In this document: piece by piece, positions 1-11,182 of the stretch
How the letters are laid out: every line of letters starts with the position of its first letter
Position numbering within the stretch: the first letter of the stretch is position 1
Program-made: the position numbers and the translations under genes
From: Acholoe squamosa
Lineage: Eukaryota; Annelida; Polychaeta; Phyllodocida; Polynoidae
Length of the DNA: 64,000 nt
Direction of reading: 5' to 3'
Assembly: GCA_949317995.1 (NCBI GenBank)
Contig: OX439040.1
Location: forward strand, 77,163,972 to 77,227,971
The notes under the pieces: model-generated
Told to the model about the DNA's origin: nothing
Seen by the model: only the letters and a program-made list of their open reading frames with translations
The model's database searches: none

Positions 1-2796
1 AGTAGGCATGGTACGATAGCAAAAGTGCTCCAAGCGCCAACTGCCACTTCATGCCTAGACTGGATACTATTATAAATGACCCAAGGCACCACCTATCAGA
101 AGGGTCTTGCCAAAAGGTAATGAGGAAGAACGAGCATGGCCTAACTCGTGTCATAGTATTGACAAAAGAATTACAGCAGAATTCCTTTGTTAATAAAAAC
201 ACTTGCATGCTTTCTTTGTTGGTTCCCATTTCCTTTTTGGCAAAACCCTCCAGGACACATTAGATCTACCAGTAATACAGGGAGGGGGGCTAAAGTGGCA
301 AGGGTCATAGATAACAGTTTTTATATCTACACTTCAGGAAATAAGTAGAAAGATTATTCAAGCTTAATTCACAATATTCTACATTCATAGCTTACAGCTT
401 CAAACCAGACTACAACTACAGGTGACTGGTGACTGATGACACAGGAAATGGACCCGATGCTGCGTCCAATCAAATTAGGTGCTGCATACGTCATGAAGGA
501 AATATTACTGGTTACTGATCCTTTTACTACATTTTCATGAACAGCATTGTTATTCGATTCGATTGCATGTATAATTTACGAGCATAACACCAACGTTTTC
601 CTGTACTGCTATCATGGTAGAGTAATGGTGAAAAATGAATAATTAGTCTGTGGAAGTGTTTTATGCAAGTGGGTAGTAGAGTAATATTTAGAGGATGAGA
701 GAATGAAATATCGGTTCTTATATGTAACACTTATATAGGTATATGTTTTGTTACCATCTGAAGCCGGCCCAGCAATAGTGTGAGTGTATGTTATACTTTA
801 TATCATGTGGTATAACGTTTACGCTGGTTCCCTGCAGGTATTGTGGACATATAACTGCAGGCCATGCACGATTGCCTTTTTCACCAGATTCTGGGGAACA
901 GTTCATTTGAGCTCAACTAGATAGCAGTTCTAGATCTTCAATACCGGTCTATATTCCAAACATCTGTATAGGATAGGCCGGCCATCATACATTTCCCCAA
1001 TATTCAGGAGGTAGCCACCCAGGTTAACTACAGTTAAAAAAAGAAATATCAAGAAGCTGCAATTCCCCAATTACCAGCTTGCCTAGATCAGACAAGACAG
1101 TCATGACAGGATAGTCATAGTGATGACCAATCTACACTACAGTCTAGACTACTAACTGAAATGTCTTAATAAAGCATTTATTTGGAAGTTTAAATGACTG
1201 TTGATAAACAGAAATTACTGATTTACTTTATATTTTAGGAGGCATTTGAGATCTTATATTAGACCAAAGTTGTGATATATGTTTCTGGTGTATATGAAGG
1301 TGGTTGTCACAGAATCTAGAGAAATGACTTTGTGAGGTACCAGGACAACAGGTATAAAAGAGACCGTAGTAAACACTAGCTGTCTTAGACATGTGACACT
1401 TGTCAAACCACAACGCCCGACAGTGAATACTCTATGATCTATATACCACAGTTATCCATGTCATGTTTTGTCCCATACATGCAGCTAATATAATACGGTA
1501 TATCATATCTGTCATACTAGTTGTAGCAATGGACAGTGAAACCCAGCCAAATAGGATAAGGCTGATTGTCATCAGGGCTAAGCTAAGTATCTTAAAACAA
1601 ATGGCATACCACACAAAAAGAAAGTGTGTCACTAGATGGTAAGAACAATGCTCAGTATAAGGAACATATAGTAATCTCAGCTCTACATGTCCTAAATTGC
1701 CAGTCCTGTTTTTATGCTTCATGGCAAAGCTAACAAGACAATCAATAGAAATTCTGGTCTATGTCATTGTAATTGATAAATGAGGACAGAGAGATGAGGA
1801 CCTACATGAAATGGCAGCCATGTTGATGAATTGAAGTCTCGGCATAATACCCTTAGGTGGTGCGGGGAAGGTGTAAAACATATCAACAGCTCAAAATGTC
1901 GGGCCAGGCTCACCCCGGTTACAAAACTGAATGCATAGAGGCCAGAGAAGACTGATATAAGGTCATAACCTTTTAGTTCTAGCACCAGTAGTTGAAGCCA
2001 AACAGATCGTTTTTGAAGGTCCCTGCGGTGATGATACACTTAATATGTCACTTTAGGGGGGGGTGGGCAACTGTAATTTCGTAGGAATTCTATGATCATG
2101 AGAGTTTCTCAGGTGGAATCTATAGTTCGAAGGATGCTGAAAAAGATCGAATACCGCTCCAATTTTTATTTTTAGATTTTGTCCTATTTTTAGGCCAATA
2201 ATGTAAGATTACAGTAATTATATTTTCCTGAGCCTTTATCTTCTAAATCGATAATAATATTTTCAATCTTACATCATCTACCTCTAATAAACTAATACAG
2301 GGAATCTGGTGGGGTTATTTATTCTTTTTGGTACAAGCAAGGTTTGCCTAGCAACAGGTTATTTCTGTTATTTGTTCATAGTAGAAGTGCCAATTACTGT
2401 TGCACTACATATATGGGATATGCATTATGCTTAGATGTGATATCATAAAACCCCCATTAATCTGTGTCCAGAGGATGCCTAGCAACATAAATATTCTGCC
2501 TATTAACAGAGAGAGAGAGTGCATAGCATCTGGCACCCAATGTCCGATTTTCCACTACAACTTCTTTCTCATCAAGTAATCACTATTGTTCACTGCTATA
2601 GGATGCAAAATGTATGGTGTATACCAAACTATTAGTATATTGACAGCAAAACCGGAGATTTTGTTGATGACACATTGTAAACAGTGTTAATTCATTGATG
2701 TTCTTATAGCAAAACTGCCTATTATAATAGCAATACTACCCCAATAGTCAGGGAATTTTCACATGGGATTCTGAATTGTCTTGAGGAGAGACATTA

Positions 2797-2797
<1 letters not shown>
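1..2797. other. Non-coding AT-rich DNA, no gene recognised
   Basis: I see no conserved protein, RNA gene or clear transposon ends here. Short open frames exist on both strands but none carries a motif I recognise. The stretch 2461-2560 resembles 2850-2960, so the CA microsatellite sits between two diverged copies of one sequence. Confidence 0.5.
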
Positions 2798-2846
<49 letters not shown>

Positions 2847-2960
2847 AATCAGTGCCCAGAGGTTGCCCAGGACACATAATATTCTGCCTAGCAACAGAGA
2901 TAATATTGTATGACAACTGATACCCAATGCTTATCTTTCCACTGCAACTTCATCCTCTCC
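2461..2960. repeat. Diverged direct repeat flanking a CA microsatellite
   Basis: Two segments, roughly 2461-2580 and 2850-2960, share phrases such as cagaggNTGCC, attctgcctA and cacccaatG followed by tttccactNcaactt. They are direct copies with substitutions and small indels, and the CA tract lies between them. This looks like an old local duplication. Confidence 0.5.
2798..2844. repeat. CA dinucleotide microsatellite
   Basis: An uninterrupted CA/TG tract of about 47 bp (roughly 23 units). Its length makes it likely to vary between individuals. Confidence 0.97.
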
Positions 2961-3672
2961 TTTCTACCTTCATTGATTGAAGAGTTATTTCACCAAAGTC
3001 AAACATCAGTGTGTGAACAATATTCCCATACCTTGCATATAAGGTATGAATCAAATGTGGAAGTGGATCCCAGGTATTCCTTACAGAAAGCTAAATCTGG
3101 GATGTGCATTATAAGATGGGAAAAACTGCACTAGATTAAAACTAAAGCCAGGGTGGGCCTTAATTTCTATTTCATCCAAACTGTCCCTGTGGGATGTTTT
3201 GATGACAAGCCTAATAATGTAAATCGAGAATTGATCAAACTGGGATAATCAGCATGATAGTTACATAACAATATATATATGTTAATATAATCACAAAATT
3301 TCCATACAGGACCAAAGTAGTCCTGTTCAAAGGGTAGTTTGAGTTCGAATATGATGGAACTGAATCTCATCAATTCATTCTTGATAGTGCCAGGGTCTCA
3401 AAGCACATTGTCCCAAATAACTGCTGGGTATAGAAGGGGCATTGAAAACAGTCTTAAGCAAGTCTTAAGCACACAGAGAAAAGAAGACTGATCGCTTTGA
3501 CGCATACTCCACAGGTCACGATTGTCTCCCACATGACATGTGTGAAAGGCATGTTGAATGAGGTTGACACTCTCACATTTGGTTTGTCAACTCCAATTGA
3601 CATGTGTAATGAAGACAGTTGTCATGGTGACATATGTGCCATGTCCCAATGACATGTGCTCTCTGTGTCAAA

Positions 3673-4686
3673 TCAAGTTGACATGGATATACATGTCATT
3701 ATGACAGGAAGACTTTTTTCAGTGTGGATTGTCATGAACCTCCCTTCTCGTTCTCTGAAACAATTAAGAATGTCTTGCCGATAGGATGGCAAAACACACA
3801 GGTACACAACAGGGTGGACACACACGTTCACCAACATGAGGAACTCCACACTCCTTTGTGCCATATAACTTGGTAAAAATCTATAATTCTTTGATTAGCA
3901 AGCTGTACGATGAATGCAGATGTTAAGTATTGTCGTAACTATAGCTGCTGATTTTGTCAATTGTTTTGTGGCAGCATCAATCACTGCGGATATACCTAAA
4001 TTTTGTCCATCTTCCTGCCTCCTGCAAAGAGACATTATTATCCATCCATATAGAATGATTATCAAAGCACATGGTACAATATATCCCATTAAAATATAGA
4101 ATATGGCATAATACCAGCAAAAATCTAACATTGATCTCTCAGTAATCAATGCATATCCACAGCATCCATTGTCAAACTGTACAAATGTGAAGTAAGGAAT
4201 GTTTATGATCAAACTCCATACAGAGTTTGAAATCATGTATCTCATCATCTTGTATTTTATCATATTCATGTAGATGAAGGGTTTACAAATTGCCAAAAAC
4301 CTGTCAAATGCAATTAAGACAAGATCCCATGCAGAGTTCAGGAAACACCACCAGTACAACAGTTTAGTGTGCCATATATAGCACACCATGATATCAATAA
4401 TTACTATTCTCGAATTCCACAGCATAGTAAATTCTGTTGAAATAGTTCCAAAGACACATACAAAAAAGTTGAGGAAAGCCTGATGCTTCATGAGAAATTT
4501 CACCATTTTGTTCAGGGAATCAGTCTTATGTAGAGCAACAAAGGTAGAAATATTCAACAGAGCTCATGTAACACCAATAACAAAGACCCATGCTGGTAGC
4601 ACATCCAAATTGCCTGTAATTGTCAGATTCTGTGTGGAATTTGTCTCAAAGAGTCCGTTGTCAGAGGTTAGATCAGGCAGCGCCAT
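3673..4686 (-). pseudogene. Rhodopsin-class (class A) GPCR, intron-free, two nonsense codons
   Basis: A single minus-strand frame of 338 codons reads as a seven-transmembrane receptor. It starts at ATG 4684-4686, with N-glycosylation sequons NST and NLT in the N-terminus. It has a DRF motif followed by LAICKP at the end of TM3 (codon 128), hydrophobic segments for TM4 and TM5, a lysine-containing segment before TM6, and HPVVY in place of NPxxY in TM7 (about codon 291), then a basic cytoplasmic tail. Two stops interrupt the same frame: TGA at codon 41 inside TM1 (4564-4566) and TAA at codon 264 near TM6/ECL3 (3895-3897). There is no frameshift. Length and single-exon layout fit invertebrate orphan receptors. 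Most likely a recently inactivated gene. A sequencing error at both stops is possible but less likely. The ligand is unknown. Confidence 0.8.
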
Positions 4687-4911
4687 GTTGCACAAGTAGA
4701 CCTGTGAAATACTCTGATGCTAGTACTCCCTTCCACTTCTATGTGCCAACATCAGTGTGCATTAATGCCATACTCATTATCATACAAGTCATATATTTAG
4801 GTCCATATGGCTTATTGATCTAGCAAATAATGGCTATAATATTTGGCAAATTTATGCTTTCGCGGTTCTTAGTCCCTATACCTGTGCTGACAAAGATTAT
4901 GCTGAACCCTT

Positions 4912-5097
4912 TACGTTTTAAGGCATTTTGATGCATCAGTGCATCATGTCCATTGGTTGTCATGATGCACCAATAAAGTGCTGGTGAGACTGTTTGACCC
5001 AGACCATCTGGGAGTTTGTGTATCAATGCCATAATGTCGGCATGATGCAATACTGCATCAGCGAACCTGGAAGGTTTAAAGGTGCCTCAGCCTTGTA
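4912..5097. repeat. GCATCATG dispersed repeat, copy a
   Basis: A member of a short interspersed family seen about eleven times in the window. Hallmarks are an AACCCTTTAAGGG-like edge, GATGCAgNAgTGCATCATG, then CCATTGGTcgTCATGATGCACCAATgAAGTGCTGG. This copy has gcatcagtgcatcatg near 4931, the mirrored ccattggttgtcatgatg, and ends with a degraded ggtttaaagg edge. Confidence 0.75.
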
Positions 5098-6410
5098 GGA
5101 TTGCAGTGATGCATGCATGCAGGCATGGTAAATAAACTCATCTGAGTATGGTGTATTTTAAAACAAATTGTCATGATATACAGAGGCATAGGAAAGGATT
5201 TCTTTACCCAAGGCCTCCCCCACCCTCTATAACATGAATTTATCCCTATTCCAGTGTCCCTGCTACCCTAGCCCACATAAGAAAAGAGTCTACCTCACCA
5301 TTTCTGTCCAATCTGTGTCTGGTGCACATATAGGTGGCACACAGTTATTTGTCAATATAGTGTTCTCGCCATGAATATGACCTGGTTCTATAAACTGAGA
5401 CCTTCCTTCAATTTCGTGCTAGAGGCAAAATGGAGAATGAGAAGGCATTGAGGCTTTGAAACTGAGGTATGGGTGAGACTATGTAGAACTGTGCATAGAG
5501 GCAATATCACAACAATGACATCCTAATTATTGCTCTGAACAGTTTGATTATTGCTGTTGTCTTTGGCTCACTATCCTCTATTAGCATTCCATTATTACTC
5601 GTTCAAGTGTTGCATCCTTTCATATTACTTGCATTTCTCAATACACCCTGAATAAAATAGAGTCACTTATTCAATTAAGTATGACCTTTGGGTTTATCAT
5701 ATGCCTTAATAAAGGCGATGCACTGTAATATATTCCATGTGCTTTGATGTTTAGTTATAGATTCCCCATTATCCTCTGATATATATGCACTCCATCAACC
5801 AATCTGAGAAAGGTTGTATGGTAGTATCTTTACCTTAAATGCAAAGCAGAAGAAAATAGAGGGTGAGGGTGCACCTTTTGATTTTTGTCTCTTTGTGTGG
5901 TTCTCAGCATCTTAAAATCTGTGTGCCCATTAGATAAAAAACGGTACTGCATTTTTACCATCTTGTTGTAATGATCCATGAATAAGGCCCCATTTCTGAG
6001 GCATGCATTTTGTCTCTTCCACTCAGAAGTGTACACACCCTTTGTTGCAACAATTTATAAATTCAGGCCTGATTCATGATTTATCATGTCAGAGGGGGGG
6101 GATGATGCTTCAATTTACAATTTAGCATAATTAAGAGTAAACTAAGTATTATATATGGAGTATTTGAACACATTCATTACCCCACTTTCGCTCTCCAAGT
6201 CCCAGCCCTAGGGCTTGCTACATCAGTGGGAAGCCTTAATCAGTTAATAAAAAAAAGCCTACCCATTCTTAGCCTTTGTCCCTGAACAAGGTCCCCTATC
6301 CTGTCTTTCTCAACTTGATTCTACCTTCTCTTTCATCTTAACCTTCTAAAGGACATAAATGTATTATTGTATCTTCTAAGAAGCTGACCAACACTGTTTC
6401 ACAGGATTCT

Positions 6411-6597
6411 AACCCTTTAAGGGTAGTTGATATATAAGTAATTGCCGGGGCTACATTCATGCATCATGCTGACCCTATGGGCTTGATTCACCTGTTGGCA
6501 TCATGCTCCTCTAGTGAGCAGACCTGCCATCACTTCATTAGTGCATTATGATGATGCATTCCAGCATGAGAGGCTCCCAATGGGTTAATATCCCATT
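6411..6597. repeat. GCATCATG dispersed repeat, copy b (near full length)
   Basis: Begins with taaccctttaaggg and ends with cccaatgggtta, so both inverted AACCC edges are visible about 185 bp apart. The centre carries gcatcatgctgaccctatggg and gtgcattatgatgatgcat. Confidence 0.7.
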
Positions 6598-8285
6598 TAG
6601 AAGGCAAGGCTCTTATGATTTAGTGATCCTTATCATACCATAGAACAAAGTTCCGAAAAACATTGCGTATCCATCTGAATTTGCGTTGTATTCACCATTG
6701 CTTGTACTTGTTCGTTATCTGTTTTAGCCAGCAGAATGCTCTGCCAAACTGCTCTCAACCATACTTATGTTGGCCCAAAAGGAATAAAGATCATCCCAAT
6801 TGAAGGCATCCATTTGCAAAAACTAGTAGGCTAGGGTGCACCACCATCTGATAATTGTAAAAAAAAAAAAAAACTGTTGTCAGTCTTCTTATCCATATGG
6901 ACCTAAAATGACATTTTGATGGGGTCTTAGGGAACATTGCAAAGCCCCCCTAAAAGTTCTAAACTGCTTGAAATCAGGCCCCAGGCAGCTGCACCATTTC
7001 TCCAACAAAGATTATTTGGTGAATGTGAACTTCCCTGGATGTGGAGGTCCCCGCTCAGTTCTCTCCCTCTCCCCACAAATGACCTCCACTTTGATGTAGT
7101 TTCATACAGATAAAAGTAACAGGTACAAGTATATCGATCTGGTAGGTACCATAAACCTCACATAATATGCTGGTATTATAAGGTGCAGCTTATAAATGAG
7201 ACTGAACCATTGGAGTACCCTAAAGAAACTTGCCAAAAGTAAGGATATGCCTAATTGTTGGGTCATATATGCATCAAATAAATATGAAAGAGTCTTATAA
7301 TGCTCCCTTTAACATTTCCCTAAGCTTAGTGTGCACCATTTTTATAAGCGATATCCACCTTACACATCAGGTTTTACGGTATCTCGTGTGACAGAAGTAA
7401 ACATGCAGACCATAGTTTAAATGGTTCTTATGTACACAAAGGGTTCCTGCTGTCTTAACGATTTTAGGGCCATTAATGCATTGATTGGTCATCATGATGC
7501 TGGAATGCAGCTCTGGCAACGACCACAAAACAGTGCTGCATTCATGCTTATATCATGCGGTCAACCAACTTCTGAATACACAGGGTCTGCAAGATGCTTT
7601 GATACAGTATTAGTGATGTCCATATTAACACCTTACAATTATTTGCAGGCACCTGGGGGAATTATTCGGCAAATCTAGGGTTATACATGAGGACACACAG
7701 GGAGTGTAGGAACACAGGATTTTGGACATCAAAGTGAAAGAAGATGAGGCACGCTATCATTCAGAGCACAGTATTTCTGCAAAATGGTTCTCTCTCTATT
7801 TGAATCATACAAACTGTTTGGGCGTGCACTCTAAAAATAACTGTTGAATCTACCCGGCCCCCTCATAAAATTGCGAACCAATGTATTATATTGCAGTGAA
7901 ATAGTGTAGTTTCTACAGATCCTTAGTAGGCCCTGGCTCGAGTCTAATGACCTACTTATGTGACAGGCAACTACTAAGGATGACCTAATCAAATAGTCTT
8001 ATGCTACTAAGCAAAGAAAACAAATAGAAATCAATATTGTGTTTTCTGGTTGGATCAGACCCTGAAGTTAAAATGGAGAATGATGCATAGGGTAGATGTC
8101 CTCTAGATGTCCATAAGATGCTATGGTCTGCTATGGTGGTAAGGACATGTTCACAATGCTGAGTTTCTACAATGAAGCCCTAGTGAAGCAGTGCTGTACA
8201 AGGAATCTCTTTGGAAATAACAGTGGATCTCTGGCAATGTTGGAACAAGGATTTCACTGTTATTTTGACAACGCTTCTTTTACAG

Positions 8286-8345
8286 TGTGTATCAACCCTT
8301 TAGTGTCAGCATGATGCATGAATGCAGCAATATCGAGTTTCTCAC
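8286..8345. repeat. GCATCATG dispersed repeat, fragment c
   Basis: Contains atcaacccttTAgTGTCAGCATGATGCATGAATGCAGC, the part that in fuller copies forms the right-hand arm. Confidence 0.55.
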
Positions 8346-8969
8346 TAGCACTGCATCTATCAGTCATAATGACCAGCAGTTTATATTCATAAGTCAGTAC
8401 AGGGCGAAGAATGTTGAAATGTGTGCCCCTACATGCATTAAGAAAACCCATTGGAGAACCATAAAAAAAAAATCCACTGAATACCAAATACTAAGAAAAT
8501 GGATGGAAAGATGGACATTCCCTTTCCTCATTTACACATGGGTTCAGAGTACTTTCCTTTTAAGTGTTGAAGTCTCTCAAGGCCAAGAGCTAACACACAT
8601 CCCAAGTTGTTCCCCATCCTCCCACTCTAACCTGGCTGTCTGCTGTCTTCTAGTTTACATTCTATAACTAGGAACTGACACAGCAAAAACAAAACACCAC
8701 CACACCTGCTGACAGGGCTAAGCACCTGAGCCAAGTGAATGACTTTCAGAGCAACATGTTTGAAATCCTACGACCGCGATAGACACACAAACTCGTCATG
8801 CGTATTGATATGTGCTATATGCAAGACCAGGTCGTGTATATAACTACCCACTATATGCACGACCATCTCAGAAACAGGACAGATATGCATATAAGGGTCA
8901 CTTACACACACCATGTAATGTGTATAACTACCCACTACACACATGACCCAGTGATAGACAGGACGTCAT

Positions 8970-9066
8970 TGGAAAAATGTAGTCCTTTGTCTTAGAAAAA
9001 TGTAATCCTGTGTCCTTCAAAAATGTAGTCCTGTGTCTTAGAAAAATGAAGTCCAGTCCTGTTTCT
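8970..9066. repeat. Short tandem repeat (about 25 bp unit, 4 copies)
   Basis: The phrase gaaaaatgtagtcctgtgtc recurs about four times with small changes. An older imperfect repeat around taactacccactataTGCACGACC lies just upstream (8820-8950). Confidence 0.6.
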
Positions 9067-9734
9067 CAAATGGTGGTGTGTATTGTGTACTAATACCCAT
9101 GTCCCGGTCGTGTGTATAATACTTCAAATACACATGGCATCGTTGTGCGTTTATCATCGGCCGAAATCCTATGCTAAGAGGTTGCTAGCAACCATTTAAT
9201 AGTGTAGCATATGAGCGTATCCTGCCAACCCTGCGAGGTTCACCCATTCTCCTGCAATTGATATTATACAGCAAGGAAGTGTTGATCAAATGCTGACAAG
9301 CAGATTTGCCAGCACTGCATTGATGAAACATGGGGAGTAATGGGTGTGATGTACTAATCCTTTTAAGCACTTTGCAGCCATTATAACCAGTTAAACATGA
9401 GTCATTTGTCTTTTAAATGAGAGAACCTATGGGCCTTATGAGCTATTTTATGTATCATCTGCACCATATAGACTAAGGTATAAGATGCATGAAGGAACAT
9501 GAAGTACTCTGCGTTTAATGGGTTTAACTTGGAGAATATGGCACCGAGCATGGCATTTATTCACATAAGGAATGATGTATCACTGTCAATTAACTGTGAC
9601 TTAGTACCAAATCAAGAGCAGACAGTAGCCAACCATTGCACTAAACTGGCCAAGCAATGTGTGCATACATCAAGTGAGCACCTGTTGATTAAGTGGTATA
9701 AATGTGTTAAAAAGATTTAGCACTGGTCTGGCCC

Positions 9735-10005
9735 GGTCCTCTCCCTGTGGGGTGTTTCAGAAGCCGGACATGATAATAAACATTAAATATCTGTTTCTAA
9801 AACTGTTAGATTCTAAACTTACAACTGCAACCATTATCATCTCTCGCCAGTCATAAAGTTATAGACACAGTAAGATAATGGTAATGCTTTAGAAACACAT
9901 GCAGATATAAGCCTACAATCACTATTAAAACTGCTATCATATCTCCTTATGACCGGTTGTAAACATTACCTACTTCTGAAACACCCCACTGGGGTGGGGA
10001 GGAGG
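9735..10005. mobile_element. MITE-like element with GTGGGGTGTTTCAGAAG termini
   Basis: The left end (ccctGTGGGGTGTTTCAGAAG at 9743-9763) is the reverse complement of the right end (cttctgaaacaccccactgggg at 9973-9994). The inverted arm is about 20 bp with a short A/C variation outside it. The interior of about 270 bp is AT-rich and non-coding. This architecture fits a non-autonomous DNA transposon. I could not define a target-site duplication. Confidence 0.7.
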
Positions 10006-10392
10006 CATTAAAAATTTATCATCAACATCATTTAGTACTGGGATAGGTGTCATGCTACATCATTCCATATAGATACATATTTATCAACCAATCTTAAAGC
10101 AGCATATTGGATGATGCAAGTCAACTTTCCTCTGTAATATAAATTATATAATTTCTGATATTAGCTTTACTCATACACCATAACCTATAATCCAGAGAAG
10201 AATCATTATAGTTGAATGGATCGCTGTCCATGCTTTCAAGTTACCACAGCATTATGTAATTCTGAAAAACCCAAAAGAAGATTCTGAGTTAATCCACAAC
10301 TTAGGGTGTATATTTTATCCCTTTGATGTTGTGGCTTTTACAGTAGGATGCATCCCTAGATAAAATGGGGTTGTTATTGATCACCCCTAAAC

Positions 10393-10492
10393 TTAACCCT
10401 TTAAGGACTGCTGATGCAGAGTGTATCACATATATGAGTGCATCATGCCCATCGGTAGAGCAATTCAGCTCTAGCAGTGGTATATTGTATAC
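10393..10492. repeat. GCATCATG dispersed repeat, copy d (partial)
   Basis: Starts ttaaccctttaaggactgctgatgcag and contains gagtgcatcatgcccatcgg. The right arm is missing or decayed. Confidence 0.65.
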
Positions 10493-11182
10493 TGGCTTTC
10501 AGTATTGAGAGGGACAGATGGAAACCTTAGGAATCCTGTGGTCTTTCATCAAACTGTCAGGGAAACCAACTAAGATCTGGACATTCCATCTAGAACCCAC
10601 TTTAGTGTTGAAATGTGATCTGGTCAGTACCCTTGATGTGTTTCTTCAACCCTGCAAACTCCCCACACACCTAATCACAGCCCCCACAGGGCACTTTACA
10701 ATAACATGATTATGGCTCCCCATGTTTAGCTGAGATACCTTATATATTCTTTGCATAGGCCAGCTTCCACCCTATATGGGGGGTAAAAATGCACTTCGGG
10801 CAAGCAAACCAATGCACGACTGGAAATGCTAAGGGTGAAAACCTAATGGGACAAATCCTTCAAAAAATCCGTGTGCAACTAACCAGAGTACAGGGAAATC
10901 AGGATGAAAATCAATAACTATCTTCTTGTACATTATATAGCCTAGTTCCTAACCGATATAATGCCATAGTCCTTGAAATTTAACTGCCGACTCATACATC
11001 GACCACCATGGGTAGCCAGAAGAGCTGTAAGCCCGTGGAGGGGGGGGGTATGTATATTTTTATAAAGTATGGTCTACAATGACCCGGATTGATGTAGCAT
11101 GCACTAGTAGATTGATCACATATGTATACATTGTGCAGCATGTTGACAATATCGAATTTATATGTAATTACCAAATACCAAT
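10493..11182. other. Non-coding; possible LINE 5' leader near its end
   Basis: Nothing recognisable in most of it. The last part may belong to the 5' untranslated region of the LINE that follows, but I cannot fix the element's 5' edge. Confidence 0.4.

Larger units (their letters stand above)
5098..9734. other. Non-coding DNA with dispersed repeat fragments
   Basis: No gene is recognised. The region holds further GCATCATG repeat copies (6411-6597, a weak match near 7461-7560, and a fragment at 8286-8345), an A-tract near 6859, and an imperfect tandem patch at 8970-9066. Open frames of 60-126 codons occur but show no family motif. Confidence 0.45.

Noticed and set aside
1432..1722. Hydrophobic minus-strand open frame of 96 codons
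   Set aside because: It looks membrane-like but lacks any GPCR or channel motif, and neighbouring frames do not extend it. Probably AT-rich chance.
8287..8667. 126-codon plus-strand frame
   Set aside because: It starts inside a dispersed repeat copy and has no family motif or splice context.
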